Shown here one piece after another: positions 34,425 to 41,668 of a stretch of DNA of 64,000 nucleotides. Location of the stretch: contig JAOAPB010000001.1 in assembly GCA_025462645.1 (NCBI GenBank), forward strand, positions 1 to 64,000, read 5' to 3'. Within the stretch, counting starts at the first letter, position 1, and every line of letters begins with the position of its first letter. The position numbers and the translations under genes are program-made. The stretch is from Edaphobacter sp. (GTDB taxonomy: Bacteria; Acidobacteriota; Terriglobia; Terriglobales; Acidobacteriaceae). Below the pieces are notes generated by a model. That model ran no database searches and had not been told where the DNA came from. It saw only the letters and a program-made list of their open reading frames with translations.

Positions 34425-34976
34425 CTACGAGCGCTTCGCGGCAGCCTTCTTTGCAGGAGACTTGGCTACTGAGTTTTTGACTGCTTTCTTCGCACTCTTC
34501 TTCGGTGCAGCAGCCTTCACGGCTTGCTTGACCGAGCCATTTTTACCAGTCGATTTTCCCGTTGTTGCAATCGCCTTCTTCGCGCCTGCGGACTTCCCGT
34601 TACTTACCTTGCCCTCGTGGGTCGAAAGAAGTCTTTCAATCTGCACCAGCAGATCCCGGACGTGCATGGGCTTGACCAACATCTTGTCGGCACCCATCTC
34701 CTGCCAGTCCTCATCGGCGATGGGAAAGGCTGTCAACAGAGCCACAGCTGGATGATAGGGGGCAGAACGGGCCGCCTCGATCACCTCGGCACCAGCCGCA
34801 TCATTCTCCATCCGCATGTCGGTGATGACCATCTGATACTCGCGGGTGTGGAGCTTCGACTTGCCCTCGCGGCCCGATGCCGCGGTATCGACCTCAAACC
34901 CGCTGATCTCCAGGATGGCTTTCATGGTTAAGAGCACGGCTACTTCATCGTCTACAAGCAGAATGCGACGTTTCAT
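34425..34976 (-). CDS. Response-regulator receiver with histone-H1-like Lys/Ala tail
   Basis: 183 residues. The receiver domain (about 1-120) is complete: acidic pair in LLVDDE, phosphoacceptor Asp in VITDMRMEN, Thr in LLTAF and Lys in LVKPMHVRDLL. There is no classical output domain. Residues from about 127 to the end form a low-complexity tail of Lys, Ala, Ser and Pro (AAPKKSAKKAVKNSVAKS, PAKKAAAKRS), like histone H1 or AlgP-type tails that bind DNA non-specifically. The next gene, on the other strand, is the lone DHp-like protein. A role in phospho-controlled nucleoid binding is speculative. Confidence 0.88.
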   Translation of the reverse strand: MKRRILLVDDEVAVLLTMKAILEISGFEVDTAASGREGKSKLHTREYQMVITDMRMENDAAGAEVIEAARSAPYHPAVALLTAFPIADEDWQEMGADKMLVKPMHVRDLLVQIERLLSTHEGKVSNGKSAGAKKAIATTGKSTGKNGSVKQAVKAAAPKKSAKKAVKNSVAKSPAKKAAAKRS

Positions 34977-35217
34977 TCAATTCCTCTCCTGGTTCGAAGT
35001 CACACCTGGTATCCGGATATGACTCCAGCGAAGCAAGTCTAACAACACCGGGTTGCACAAATCCTGTGCCTTCCGATCTCCTATCCGCCCCTCTGGTAAA
35101 CAGGGGTTGTCCTGCTATAGAGTGTTATACTTCTTGTTCCAGCGCAGATTTACGTAATGTGCATCTAACCCAAAAACAACGCATGGCGAGCTTGATGGCT
35201 CGCTGTGGAGGCGACCT

Positions 35218-35844
35218 ATTCCACCGATTGATAAACGTTCCGCCAAGTCCTTTATTCGTACCAACGAGCGCATCCGCGCCCGCGAAATTCGCGTCATCGA
35301 CGAGAATGGTGAGCAACTCGGCGTCATGGCCCCCTTCGACGCCCTCAAGATGGCCCGCGAACGCGCCCTTGATCTTGTAGAAATCTCTCCGAACGCCGTG
35401 CCTCCCGTGTGCAAGATCCAGGACTACGGCAAATTCCTTTACGAAAAGGATAAGAGTGAGCGAGCAGCCCGCAAAAAACAGAAGGTCATCGTCATCAAAG
35501 AGGTTAAATTCTCTGTCACAGTCGACGAACACGACTACCAGACAAAGAAGAACCAGGCGGTTCGCTTCCTGGGCGAGGGCGATAAGGTAAAAGCTTCGCT
35601 TCGCTTCAAAGGCCGCCAGATGGCTCATCGCGACCTTGGCTACAAGATTATCAATCGCCTGATCCTCGATATCGGGGATGCTGGCCTCGTCGAATTCATG
35701 CCCCGCATGGAAGGCACTACGCTGCACGCCATCCTTGCACCATCGAAGAAGGCCGAAGCCGCCCCCAAAAAACCTGCCGGGCCGTCGACGCCCCAGGCTG
35801 AGAAGACAACCGCGCCTCCTGCCTCACCTGTCGCTCAAGCCTAG
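35218..35844 (+). CDS. infC: Translation initiation factor IF-3 with AUU start
   Basis: The track ORF begins at an internal ATG (35326) and lacks the N-terminus. Reading upstream in frame gives RSAKSFIRTNERIRAREIRVIDENGEQLGVMAPFDAL, the standard IF-3 beginning, with no ATG, GTG or TTG but an ATT at 35218 that has GGAGG six bases upstream (a second ATT at 35227 is possible). The AUU start is the classic autoregulated start of infC. The C-terminal domain (VKASLRFKGRQMAHRDLGYKII) is followed by a Pro/Ala/Lys tail of about 35 residues (APKKPAGPSTPQAEKT). IF-3 binds the 30S subunit and checks start codons. rpmI and rplT do not follow. Confidence 0.95.
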   Translation: MPPIDKRSAKSFIRTNERIRAREIRVIDENGEQLGVMAPFDALKMARERALDLVEISPNAVPPVCKIQDYGKFLYEKDKSERAARKKQKVIVIKEVKFSVTVDEHDYQTKKNQAVRFLGEGDKVKASLRFKGRQMAHRDLGYKIINRLILDIGDAGLVEFMPRMEGTTLHAILAPSKKAEAAPKKPAGPSTPQAEKTTAPPASPVAQA

Positions 35845-35864
35845 CCTTAGTTCAGCCTGACAAA

Positions 35865-35920
35865 GAACACTCCCGTTGCCCTCTAAGTTTGAGGGTGCAA
35901 CAGGAGTGTTCGTTGCTTTT
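35865..35920 (+). terminator. Rho-independent terminator after infC
   Basis: GAACACTCCcgTTGCcCCTC-type arms pair with GAGGGTGCAACAGGAGTGTTC around taagttt, followed by gttgctttt. The long stem begins 20 bases after the infC stop. Confidence 0.85.
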
Positions 35921-36266
35921 AACCCACACAAGACTCGTCCACCCTACGGCCTCTATCTCCTCAAAAAAGAGCTATCATGTGACGCCGCTGTGACGATCGA
36001 TAAGATCGCACAACGCATCGAAACACGCTCTATTTTCGCCCTTTCTGCGCCCAAAGTAGAACAAATCTGCCCACTCCAACGCCATTAGAATGCAAGCTGT
36101 TGCATATTGCGGAGAGGATGCGTTACTTCAGTAATTCTCGATGTTTAATATTGCACTATATATCTCATTCTATTGGACTTATCCTTACTCACATCCTATT
36201 GTTGTTTTATCTGATCTGTCCAGAGAATTATTAAAAAGTAAATCCCACTTTCGAGGTAGTTCAATC
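35921..36266 (+). other. AT-richer leader before the secreted peptide pair
   Basis: No gene could be supported. The last 150 bases are distinctly AT-rich compared with the surroundings (tattgcactatatatctcattc, ttgttgttttatctgatc, gagaattattaaaaagtaaat), as expected of a promoter or untranslated leader for the peptide genes. The track ORF 35876-36088 starts inside the infC terminator and is rejected. Confidence 0.5.
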
Positions 36267-36437
36267 ATGAAAACCATCATCCGCGCCTTCGTCCTCGTCC
36301 TCGCCATCACCGGCGCAGCAGCCTCCACCCAGATCGCCTCCGCCTCCGCTCAGACCAAGGTCACGGTTGCCAAGACCAGCGCCATGCCCGTTCCCATGTG
36401 CGCTCCCGATGATCCCAATGCCTGCGGCTTCCGCTAG
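36267..36437 (+). CDS. Tiny secreted peptide, copy 1
   Basis: 56 residues, partly hidden in the track by a longer ORF. A signal peptide (MKTIIRAFVLVLAITGAAAS) ends at a probable ASASA/QT cleavage site. The 28-residue mature peptide ends in MPVPMCAPDDPNACGFR, where two cysteines seven residues apart could form one small disulfide loop. Its mature part is identical in the second copy 79 bases downstream. It precedes a multi-pass membrane protein. No family is recognised. Signalling, structural or toxic roles are all possible. Confidence 0.7.
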   Translation: MKTIIRAFVLVLAITGAAASTQIASASAQTKVTVAKTSAMPVPMCAPDDPNACGFR

Positions 36438-36516
36438 ACCCAAAGATTCGCATTCCCTGACATCTCAAAAAACTCGCTGAATTCAATCTAAGTACAAGAA
36501 TACAAAGGCCAATAAC

Positions 36517-36687
36517 ATGAAAAACATTATCCGCACTTTCGTCGTCGTCCTCGCCCTCACCGGTGCAGCAGCTTCCACCCAGATCGCCTCCGCCTCTGCC
36601 CAGACCAAGGTCACCGTTGCCAAGACCAGTGCCATGCCCGTTCCCATGTGCGCTCCCGATGATCCCAATGCCTGCGGCTTCCGCTAG
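36517..36687 (+). CDS. Tiny secreted peptide, copy 2
   Basis: 56 residues with the same layout as copy 1: signal peptide MKNIIRTFVVVLALTGAAAS, cleavage near ASASA/QT and the same 28-residue mature part ending MCAPDDPNACGFR. The signal region differs by a handful of residues, while the mature coding region differs by only two or three silent changes, so the product is conserved. This frame is absent from the track. It lies 97 bases before the membrane protein gene with no terminator seen between, so they may be co-transcribed. Confidence 0.7.
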   Translation: MKNIIRTFVVVLALTGAAASTQIASASAQTKVTVAKTSAMPVPMCAPDDPNACGFR

Positions 36688-36784
36688 ATCATCAATCTGC
36701 AAATGAATGTCAAAGTAATTGAGATATTTATTGTATCGGTCCCAAAGTTGAGCTACGCTTAAGGTAGTCATTTGGGGGCAGTTC

Positions 36785-37687
36785 ATGTCTCAGAGCCTGT
36801 TCGTAGGATTGTTATCGTATCTTGAGCCACTTTTGTGCGCCTTAGTTTTGGTGTCTTTGGTGCGCTCTGGAGCTGCACGTAAGTTCGTCTTTCTAACTTC
36901 ACTATTGAGCCTGAAGCTCATCTCCGGATTAGCTTGCTTGTTTCTTATCGACCTGTCCTCACGAGGGATTGAGAGACATCTTGCATACCAGATGTACTTC
37001 TACGTCTACTGGCTCTCCTATGCTGTGGAATCTATTCTTTCGCTTTTAGTTATCTACAGCATCTTCAAGCTTGCGATGGAACCCCTCAAGGGATTGCAGA
37101 CCCTAGGTATGCTGGTCTTCCGCTGGGTGGCTGCTATCTCTATTGCCGTCGCCCTTGGAGTAGCATTCACTCCACACCTTTCTGGCTTGAAATTTATGGT
37201 GGCAATGGTCACCCAGCTACAACAGACTTCGAGCATTCTTACGCTCTGCCTTTTGCTGTTTGTCTCCTTCGCTATCCGGCCGATGGGTCTAAGCTATCGC
37301 AGCCGCATCTTCGGCATCAGCTTTGGCCTTGGCCTTATGGCAACCTTCGATTTGGTTAAAACTGCATGGATGTCTCATAGCGCGCAGGTGTACTCCAGTT
37401 TCAATATCATCAATGGCGTTGTCATGTGTGTAGCTCTTTGTATCTGGTCGGCTTACTTCACTTTCCCCGAGCCGAAGCGTCGCCTGATTGTGCTCCCCAC
37501 GACCTCACCGTTCCTGCGCTGGAATCAGATCTCCCTCGCCCTTGGCGACGATCCTGGTTATGTCGCGGTCGGCGGCATTCCACCGGAGCTCTTTGCCCCA
37601 GCCGAACTTGAGGTTATGCGACGTGCCTCTGCCAAGATGCCTGTTAGCATCGATTCTCCAGCTGCTCTACGCTCCATCTCCGCATAA
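36785..37687 (+). CDS. Multi-pass integral membrane protein of unknown function
   Basis: 300 residues with about seven hydrophobic helices, starting at SLFVGLLSYLEPLLCALVLVSLV and ending near IINGVVMCVALCIWSAYF at about residue 225. About 75 residues follow as a soluble tail (FPEPKRRLIVLPTTSPFLRWNQIS and a Pro/Ala-rich end). There is no kinase or transporter motif. A G-rich stretch (gggggcag) just before the ATG could serve as SD. The topology resembles the seven-helix sensor part of some bacterial kinases, but the signalling domain is absent. It follows the secreted peptide pair on the same strand and ends at a perfect terminator. Confidence 0.75.
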   Translation: MSQSLFVGLLSYLEPLLCALVLVSLVRSGAARKFVFLTSLLSLKLISGLACLFLIDLSSRGIERHLAYQMYFYVYWLSYAVESILSLLVIYSIFKLAMEPLKGLQTLGMLVFRWVAAISIAVALGVAFTPHLSGLKFMVAMVTQLQQTSSILTLCLLLFVSFAIRPMGLSYRSRIFGISFGLGLMATFDLVKTAWMSHSAQVYSSFNIINGVVMCVALCIWSAYFTFPEPKRRLIVLPTTSPFLRWNQISLALGDDPGYVAVGGIPPELFAPAELEVMRRASAKMPVSIDSPAALRSISA

Positions 37688-37704
37688 AGAAGGCAAGAAC
37701 ATAA

Positions 37705-37738
37705 CAGGAAAGCCGTCCCGAGTGGGACGGCTTTCCTG
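37705..37738 (+). terminator. Perfect inverted-repeat terminator after membrane protein
   Basis: CAGGAAAGCCGTCCC and GGGACGGCTTTCCTG form a perfect 15-pair stem with a four-base loop gagt. The U-tract is inside the stem rather than after it, so it is either a terminator or a strong hairpin. Confidence 0.75.
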
Positions 37739-37827
37739 CATCTGAATGGATGCGAGCCTGTCGCGCTGGACGGCCTAAAGAATAAAACGGGCTAAAGGAC
37801 AACTGGAGGCTGTAATGAACTTTGCGA

Positions 37828-37949
37828 ACTGGCCTGCGCCTCAACCATTGTGCCTTTTGCTGTTGACGGCAGTTGTTGTCCTAGGCCCCTTGAGCCCGGC
37901 TCCCTGTTTTTTCCTGTCAAGCCCTTGGAGCCGAAACTAATACGCAGCT
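37828..37949 (+). repeat. Dispersed intergenic repeat, copy 1
   Basis: About 120 bases starting actggcctgcgcctcaaccat and containing ccttttgctgttgacggcag and cctgtcaagccc. A second copy in the same orientation with scattered substitutions and small gaps occupies 63881-64000 and runs off the window. The segment is in a gene-free spacer in both places. Confidence 0.85.
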
Positions 37950-38053
37950 CTGTACGCAAATCAAACAAAACAAGAGCTTAGCCCCCGAAAATAATCTTCC
38001 GCAAAGTGGCATAGTAGTTTTACTCAATCGGCTATAGTTAATACAGAGTCAGA

Positions 38054-38086
38054 AAAAGCCCCGGCCAACACCGGGCTTTTCTCTTT
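38054..38086 (+). terminator. Orphan terminator-like hairpin
   Basis: AAAAGCCCcGG and CCGGGCTTTT pair (one bulged C), followed by ctcttt. No gene ends nearby on the plus strand; the preceding ~100 bases contain ttttact and tatagt boxes, so a short RNA is possible. Confidence 0.6.
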
Positions 38087-38092
38087 AAACTA

Positions 38093-38146
38093 GTAAACCA
38101 TTTAGAAAGACGACTTTAGCCGTAACCCATTTAGAATGACGAATTT
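38093..38146 (+). repeat. 25-base direct repeat
   Basis: gtaaaccatttagaaagacg-acttt at 38093-38117 recurs as gtaacccatttagaatgacg-aattt at 38122-38146, with 22 of 25 positions equal. Confidence 0.65.
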
Positions 38147-38197
38147 GCAGCGATAGATTCGCTTAAGTTGCTGAAGTCAGATGACTTGCAGACAAAG

Positions 38198-38222
38198 TAC
38201 CCCCCGGGGGGAGGGGGGTCCT
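38198..38222. repeat. C/G-rich palindromic tract
   Basis: gtaccccccggggggagggg with further G follows; it contains a self-complementary ccccccgggggg core and two runs of six G. A similar tract lies at 56847-56872, suggesting a recurring intergenic element able to form a hairpin or G-quadruplex. Confidence 0.6.
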
Positions 38223-38284
38223 AAGAGAAGCAGCGATCGTAGTTCATAACAGGCTCTAGAGATCTCATCCCTGGTTAACTAAAA

Positions 38285-38319
38285 TAAAAAGGGCCACCCT
38301 TAGATGGGGCGGCCCTTTT
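38285..38319 (-). terminator. Rho-independent terminator of rpsA
   Basis: On the minus strand AAAAGGGCCGCCCC pairs with GGGTGGCCCTTTTT around atctaa, followed by attttag. It lies about 20 bases beyond the rpsA stop. Confidence 0.88.
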
Positions 38320-38337
38320 GCTTATCCGATCGGAAGA

Positions 38338-40293
38338 CTAGTCGCGCTCAGACTCAGAGCGCTTCCAATTGATCAGATCACCCAGCGTTGTGCTGCTGCT
38401 GTTGCTCGAAGAGGAAGAAGAACTCGAGGATCCCTTGGGAGACTTCTCGCGCTCCTTGTAGCTCTCGACCTCTGCGCGGCTGGCCTCTTCGCCAACAGCA
38501 CGGATGCTGAGACCGACCTTCTTCTCTTCCTGGTTCATCTTGACGATCTTGAACTCGTGCTCGGAGTCAACGTCCATCTGCACGGGCTGGTGATTCGCAT
38601 CGACAGCCTCAGAGACGTGGCACAGACCCTCGACTCCCTCAGCAATCTCAACGAAGGCGCCAAACTGCGCCGTACGCAGGATCTTGCCCTTGATGACATC
38701 GCCGACGCGATGCTGCGCGAAGAACGTGTCCCACACATCCGGCTGCAGCTGCTTGACGCCAAGCGACAGGCGGCGATTCTCCGGCTCGACGCCGAGAACG
38801 ATCGCCTTGACCTTCTCACCCTTCTTGAGTACCTCGGAGGGATGCTTGATGCGCTTGGTCCAGCTCAGGTTCGAGACGTGTACCAGGCCGTCGATTCCGT
38901 CCTCGATCTCGATGAAGGCGCCGAAGTCGGTCAGGTTGCGCACGCGGCCCTCGATGATTGCACCGGTGGGGTACTTGTCCTCCAGCTGCTCCCAGGGGTT
39001 GTCCTGAAGCTGCTTCATACCCAGCGAGATGCGGCGGTCGTTCGGGTTCACGCTCAGGATGATGGTATCGACCTCATCGCCGGGCTTGACCATCTTCGAC
39101 GGATGCTTCATCCGCTTCGACCAAGTCATCTCAGACACGTGAACGAGTCCCTCGATGCCCTGCTCCAGCTCGACAAACGCGCCGTAGTCGGTGACAGAGA
39201 GCACGCGGCCGCGAACCTGCGCACCGATGGGGTAGCGCTCAGTGGCATCGAGCCACGGATCAGGCGTCAGCTGCTTGAAGCCGAGCGAGACGCGCTGCTT
39301 GTCCTTGTCGAACTTCAGCACCTTCACCTGGATCTCGTCTCCGACGTTGACCAGGTCGCGGGGGTGAGTCAAACGGCCCCAGCTCATATCGGTGATGTGC
39401 AGCAGGCCATCCAGGCCGCCCATATCGACGAAGGCGCCGTAGTCGGTCAGGTTCTTCACGGTTCCGGTCAGAATGCTGCCCTCTTCGAGAGTCGAGAGCG
39501 TAACCGCCTTCTTGGCGTTCTGATCTTCTTCCAGAAGCTCCTTCCGGCTGATGACGACATTGCCGCGCTTCTTGTTCAGCTTGATGACGCGAACTTCAAT
39601 CTCAGTGCCGATGTAGCCGTCGAGATTGCGGACGGGGCGAACCTCGACCTGCGACCCCGGCAGGAAGGCCTTGATGCCGATGTCGACGGTGAGACCGCCT
39701 TTGACGCGGCTGAGAACCATGCCCTTGACGGGAACCTTGTCATTGGCGGCCTGCTCGAGCCTGTCCCAAACCTTATGACGGAGAGCCTTGTCATAGCTGA
39801 CAAGATAGCCACCCTCGGGCTCTTCGCGCTCAACCACAACCTCGACCGAATCGCCGGCCTGGAACTTGGACACGCCATTGATGTCCAGAACCTGCTCCAG
39901 AGGAATAAGGCCTTCAGACTTAAGACCAATATCGACAACGACATGCTTGTCCGTAATCTTGACGACGGTGCCAGTGACGATGACCTCTTCTGCGGTCAGG
40001 TTCTGGGCAGCAGCCGTCTCAGCGGCCTGCTCGCGGTCAAAATTGGCCAATGCGGCCGCGAAATCAGCTGCATCGTAGTCCGGCTCGTCATGAACGGCTG
40101 TCGCGGTTGCGACATCGCTCTGGACTTCGCCGGCTGCGCCGGTTAACGCGTCGTGTGCGGTCTCATGCTGTTGGGTTGAGGTGGATTCAGAAGACAGGTC
40201 GGCATTAGCCGCTGTCGCATCGTGCGATAGGACTTCCAATTCGGTGGTCAGGGGTTTGCTCTCGGTTTGGTCAGGATTATGGTTGTCTACCAT
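38338..40293 (-). CDS. rpsA: 30S ribosomal protein S1 with terminal extensions
   Basis: 651 residues if started at MVDNHNPDQTES (40293); the track ORF adds 75 implausible codons. Six S1 repeats can be traced, from VIVTGTVVKITDKHVVVDIG to IKGKILRTAQFGAFVEIAEG; repeats three to six keep the YGAFV/FGAFV signature. S1 brings mRNA to the 30S subunit. Two unusual parts are an acidic, Thr/Ala-rich N-terminal region of about 95 residues and a C-terminal SPKGSSSSSSSSSNSSSTT linker before GDLINWKRSESERD. The SD is weak (GGAG 13 bases before the ATG), as is common for rpsA. A terminator follows. Confidence 0.95.
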   Translation of the reverse strand: MVDNHNPDQTESKPLTTELEVLSHDATAANADLSSESTSTQQHETAHDALTGAAGEVQSDVATATAVHDEPDYDAADFAAALANFDREQAAETAAAQNLTAEEVIVTGTVVKITDKHVVVDIGLKSEGLIPLEQVLDINGVSKFQAGDSVEVVVEREEPEGGYLVSYDKALRHKVWDRLEQAANDKVPVKGMVLSRVKGGLTVDIGIKAFLPGSQVEVRPVRNLDGYIGTEIEVRVIKLNKKRGNVVISRKELLEEDQNAKKAVTLSTLEEGSILTGTVKNLTDYGAFVDMGGLDGLLHITDMSWGRLTHPRDLVNVGDEIQVKVLKFDKDKQRVSLGFKQLTPDPWLDATERYPIGAQVRGRVLSVTDYGAFVELEQGIEGLVHVSEMTWSKRMKHPSKMVKPGDEVDTIILSVNPNDRRISLGMKQLQDNPWEQLEDKYPTGAIIEGRVRNLTDFGAFIEIEDGIDGLVHVSNLSWTKRIKHPSEVLKKGEKVKAIVLGVEPENRRLSLGVKQLQPDVWDTFFAQHRVGDVIKGKILRTAQFGAFVEIAEGVEGLCHVSEAVDANHQPVQMDVDSEHEFKIVKMNQEEKKVGLSIRAVGEEASRAEVESYKEREKSPKGSSSSSSSSSNSSSTTLGDLINWKRSESERD

Positions 40294-40639
40294 GGTGAAT
40301 GCGGACTCCGGGATCCAAGAATTCGTTCCATCTCGGGCGGTGCTGCTCCGGGAACCCATCAGCATTCCTGGAAGAGCGCTGGCTGGTTTTCCATCCCGTT
40401 GAAGCTCGGCAGGCAGGAATGAATCACTTCTAGCAGAGGAGCGGCTGCACTTGGATCCCACACGCAGTGGCTCACCTAAAAGCATAGAACTTTGGAGGAC
40501 GTACGTCAACCGAACCACCCCTCAACACAGCATTTTAATCACCATGTCATGATGAGCCTTCGAAGGGAAGCCTTTCCTCTCCTCGCCATCTTCAATCATG
40601 TGCTTTGATTAGCCCGCCTCCCGCTATACTCGCGGTTAT
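40294..40639. other. Divergent leader region of rpsA and the HIT gene
   Basis: 346 bases between two divergent genes. The minus-strand frame stays open to 40518, but its Arg/Ser-rich translation has no family match, so I treat it as rpsA leader. No clear promoter boxes, riboswitch or repeat were recognised. Confidence 0.5.
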
Positions 40640-41248
40640 ATGGATCGCCTCTGGACCCCCTGGCGCTACAGCTACATCACCCGCGCAGACGCACAGGCTC
40701 GAACCGGTGTCCCTCCCGAGCTCTCAGATTGGCCCGCCGCCGAGGATCGGCATTGTGTCTTTTGCAATATGATCGCGGCCACGGACTACGCCATCGCCCA
40801 TGGCATGCAGCCGGAGCTCGCCGAACGGGCCACTCACATCGTCTATCGTGGCACACACTGCTTCGTCTGCCTCAACGCCTATCCCTACTCGACCGGCCAT
40901 GTCCTGATCGTCCCCTATCTTCATCTCGACTCCCTCGCCGCCCTCCCCTCGGATGCGGCGCAGGAGATGATGCTCATCACGCAGCATGCCGAGGCCTCCC
41001 TTCGCCGCGTCTACCGACCCGACGGCCTGAACCTCGGCATGAATCTGGGAGAGGCCGCCGGAGCCGGCATCGCGGAGCATATTCACCTGCACGCTCTCCC
41101 GCGATGGAGCGGCGATACCAACTTCATGACCGTCATCGGCGAAACCCGGGTCCTGCCGGAGACACTGGATATTACCTGGGCAAAGCTTTGGGAGGCATTC
41201 AAAGTTAATACAACGCCCATACCATTAAAATCATCCAACTTGTCATAA
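40640..41248 (+). CDS. HIT-family hydrolase/adenylyltransferase (AP4A phosphorylase-like)
   Basis: 202 residues. The opening MDRLWTPWRYSYI is typical of HIT proteins of the AP4A phosphorylase-like group. CVFCNMI gives a zinc-type CxxC. The histidine triad is in AGIAEHIHLHALPRWSGDTNF (about 150-165). NAYPYSTGHVLIVPYLHL is the second conserved block. Such enzymes split dinucleoside polyphosphates or AMP conjugates in the cytoplasm. The substrate is not fixed by the sequence. It is divergent from rpsA and followed by a small hypothetical gene. Confidence 0.92.
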   Translation: MDRLWTPWRYSYITRADAQARTGVPPELSDWPAAEDRHCVFCNMIAATDYAIAHGMQPELAERATHIVYRGTHCFVCLNAYPYSTGHVLIVPYLHLDSLAALPSDAAQEMMLITQHAEASLRRVYRPDGLNLGMNLGEAAGAGIAEHIHLHALPRWSGDTNFMTVIGETRVLPETLDITWAKLWEAFKVNTTPIPLKSSNLS

Positions 41249-41284
41249 GAAGGCGAAGACCTCGCCACAATCGAGGGATCTCCA

Positions 41285-41584
41285 ATGGCAATCCTATCCA
41301 AGTATCCCCCCGCTTCGGAAAGAACTGGTTCGTCCGCTTCACGAACGAACTACGGTAGCGTTGCAGCTCATCCACATCCGTACTTGGTCACAGCACAACG
41401 TCGGCGTCTTACAAAAGTAGAGAGCCGTTATCTTCCACTCTTCCCTCATGAACCTGAAGATGCATGCCTTACAGGCTCAACTCGCTCCCTCTACCGCAGG
41501 GCACTCGGGTTGAACATTGCTGGAGATCTGGGTCGCATGAAGGCGACCTCCGTCTCCACTTTTACCGATTCGAAGATCGCTTAG
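41285..41584 (+). CDS. Small hypothetical protein
   Basis: A 99-residue ORF with GAGG eight bases before the ATG, starting 36 bases after the HIT gene and ending 28 bases before a strong terminator. The protein is basic and Ser/Arg/Leu-rich, with no signal peptide, helix pattern or motif that I recognise. The SD and terminator placement argue for expression of the region, but the translation has no convincing protein character. It could be an untranslated 3' region or a small RNA. Confidence 0.35.
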   Translation: MAILSKYPPASERTGSSASRTNYGSVAAHPHPYLVTAQRRRLTKVESRYLPLFPHEPEDACLTGSTRSLYRRALGLNIAGDLGRMKATSVSTFTDSKIA

Positions 41585-41612
41585 ATTCTCAAATTGCTCT
41601 ATCGAGAGCTGG

Positions 41613-41645
41613 AAAGACCCTGCCGCCGAGCAGGGTCTTTTATTT
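41613..41645 (+). terminator. Rho-independent terminator
   Basis: AAAGACCCTGC and GCAGGGTCTTT form an eleven-pair stem with loop cgccga, followed by tattt. It may serve the HIT transcript and the convergent DUF4440-like gene. Confidence 0.88.
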
Positions 41646-41668
41646 GGTATATCTCCTGCAATTGAAGT

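Larger units (their letters stand above)
37739..38284. other. Gene-free spacer rich in repeats
   Basis: No gene could be supported in this stretch. It contains, from left to right, a dispersed repeat also found at the right end of the window, an orphan terminator-like hairpin, a 25-base direct repeat and a C/G-rich palindromic tract, each listed separately. A 41-codon frame (MNFANWPAPQPLCLLLL) runs across the dispersed repeat, but the other copy has an early stop in that frame. Confidence 0.6.

Noticed and set aside
35326-35844. infC starting at the internal ATG
   Set aside because: The conserved IF-3 N-terminal sequence is encoded in frame upstream, and an ATT with a strong SD is available.
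35876-36088. 70-residue ORF after infC
   Set aside because: Its start lies inside the infC terminator stem; no SD and no protein-like features.
38557-40146. 529-residue plus-strand ORF
   Set aside because: Antisense shadow of rpsA; repeats in it mirror the S1 repeats.
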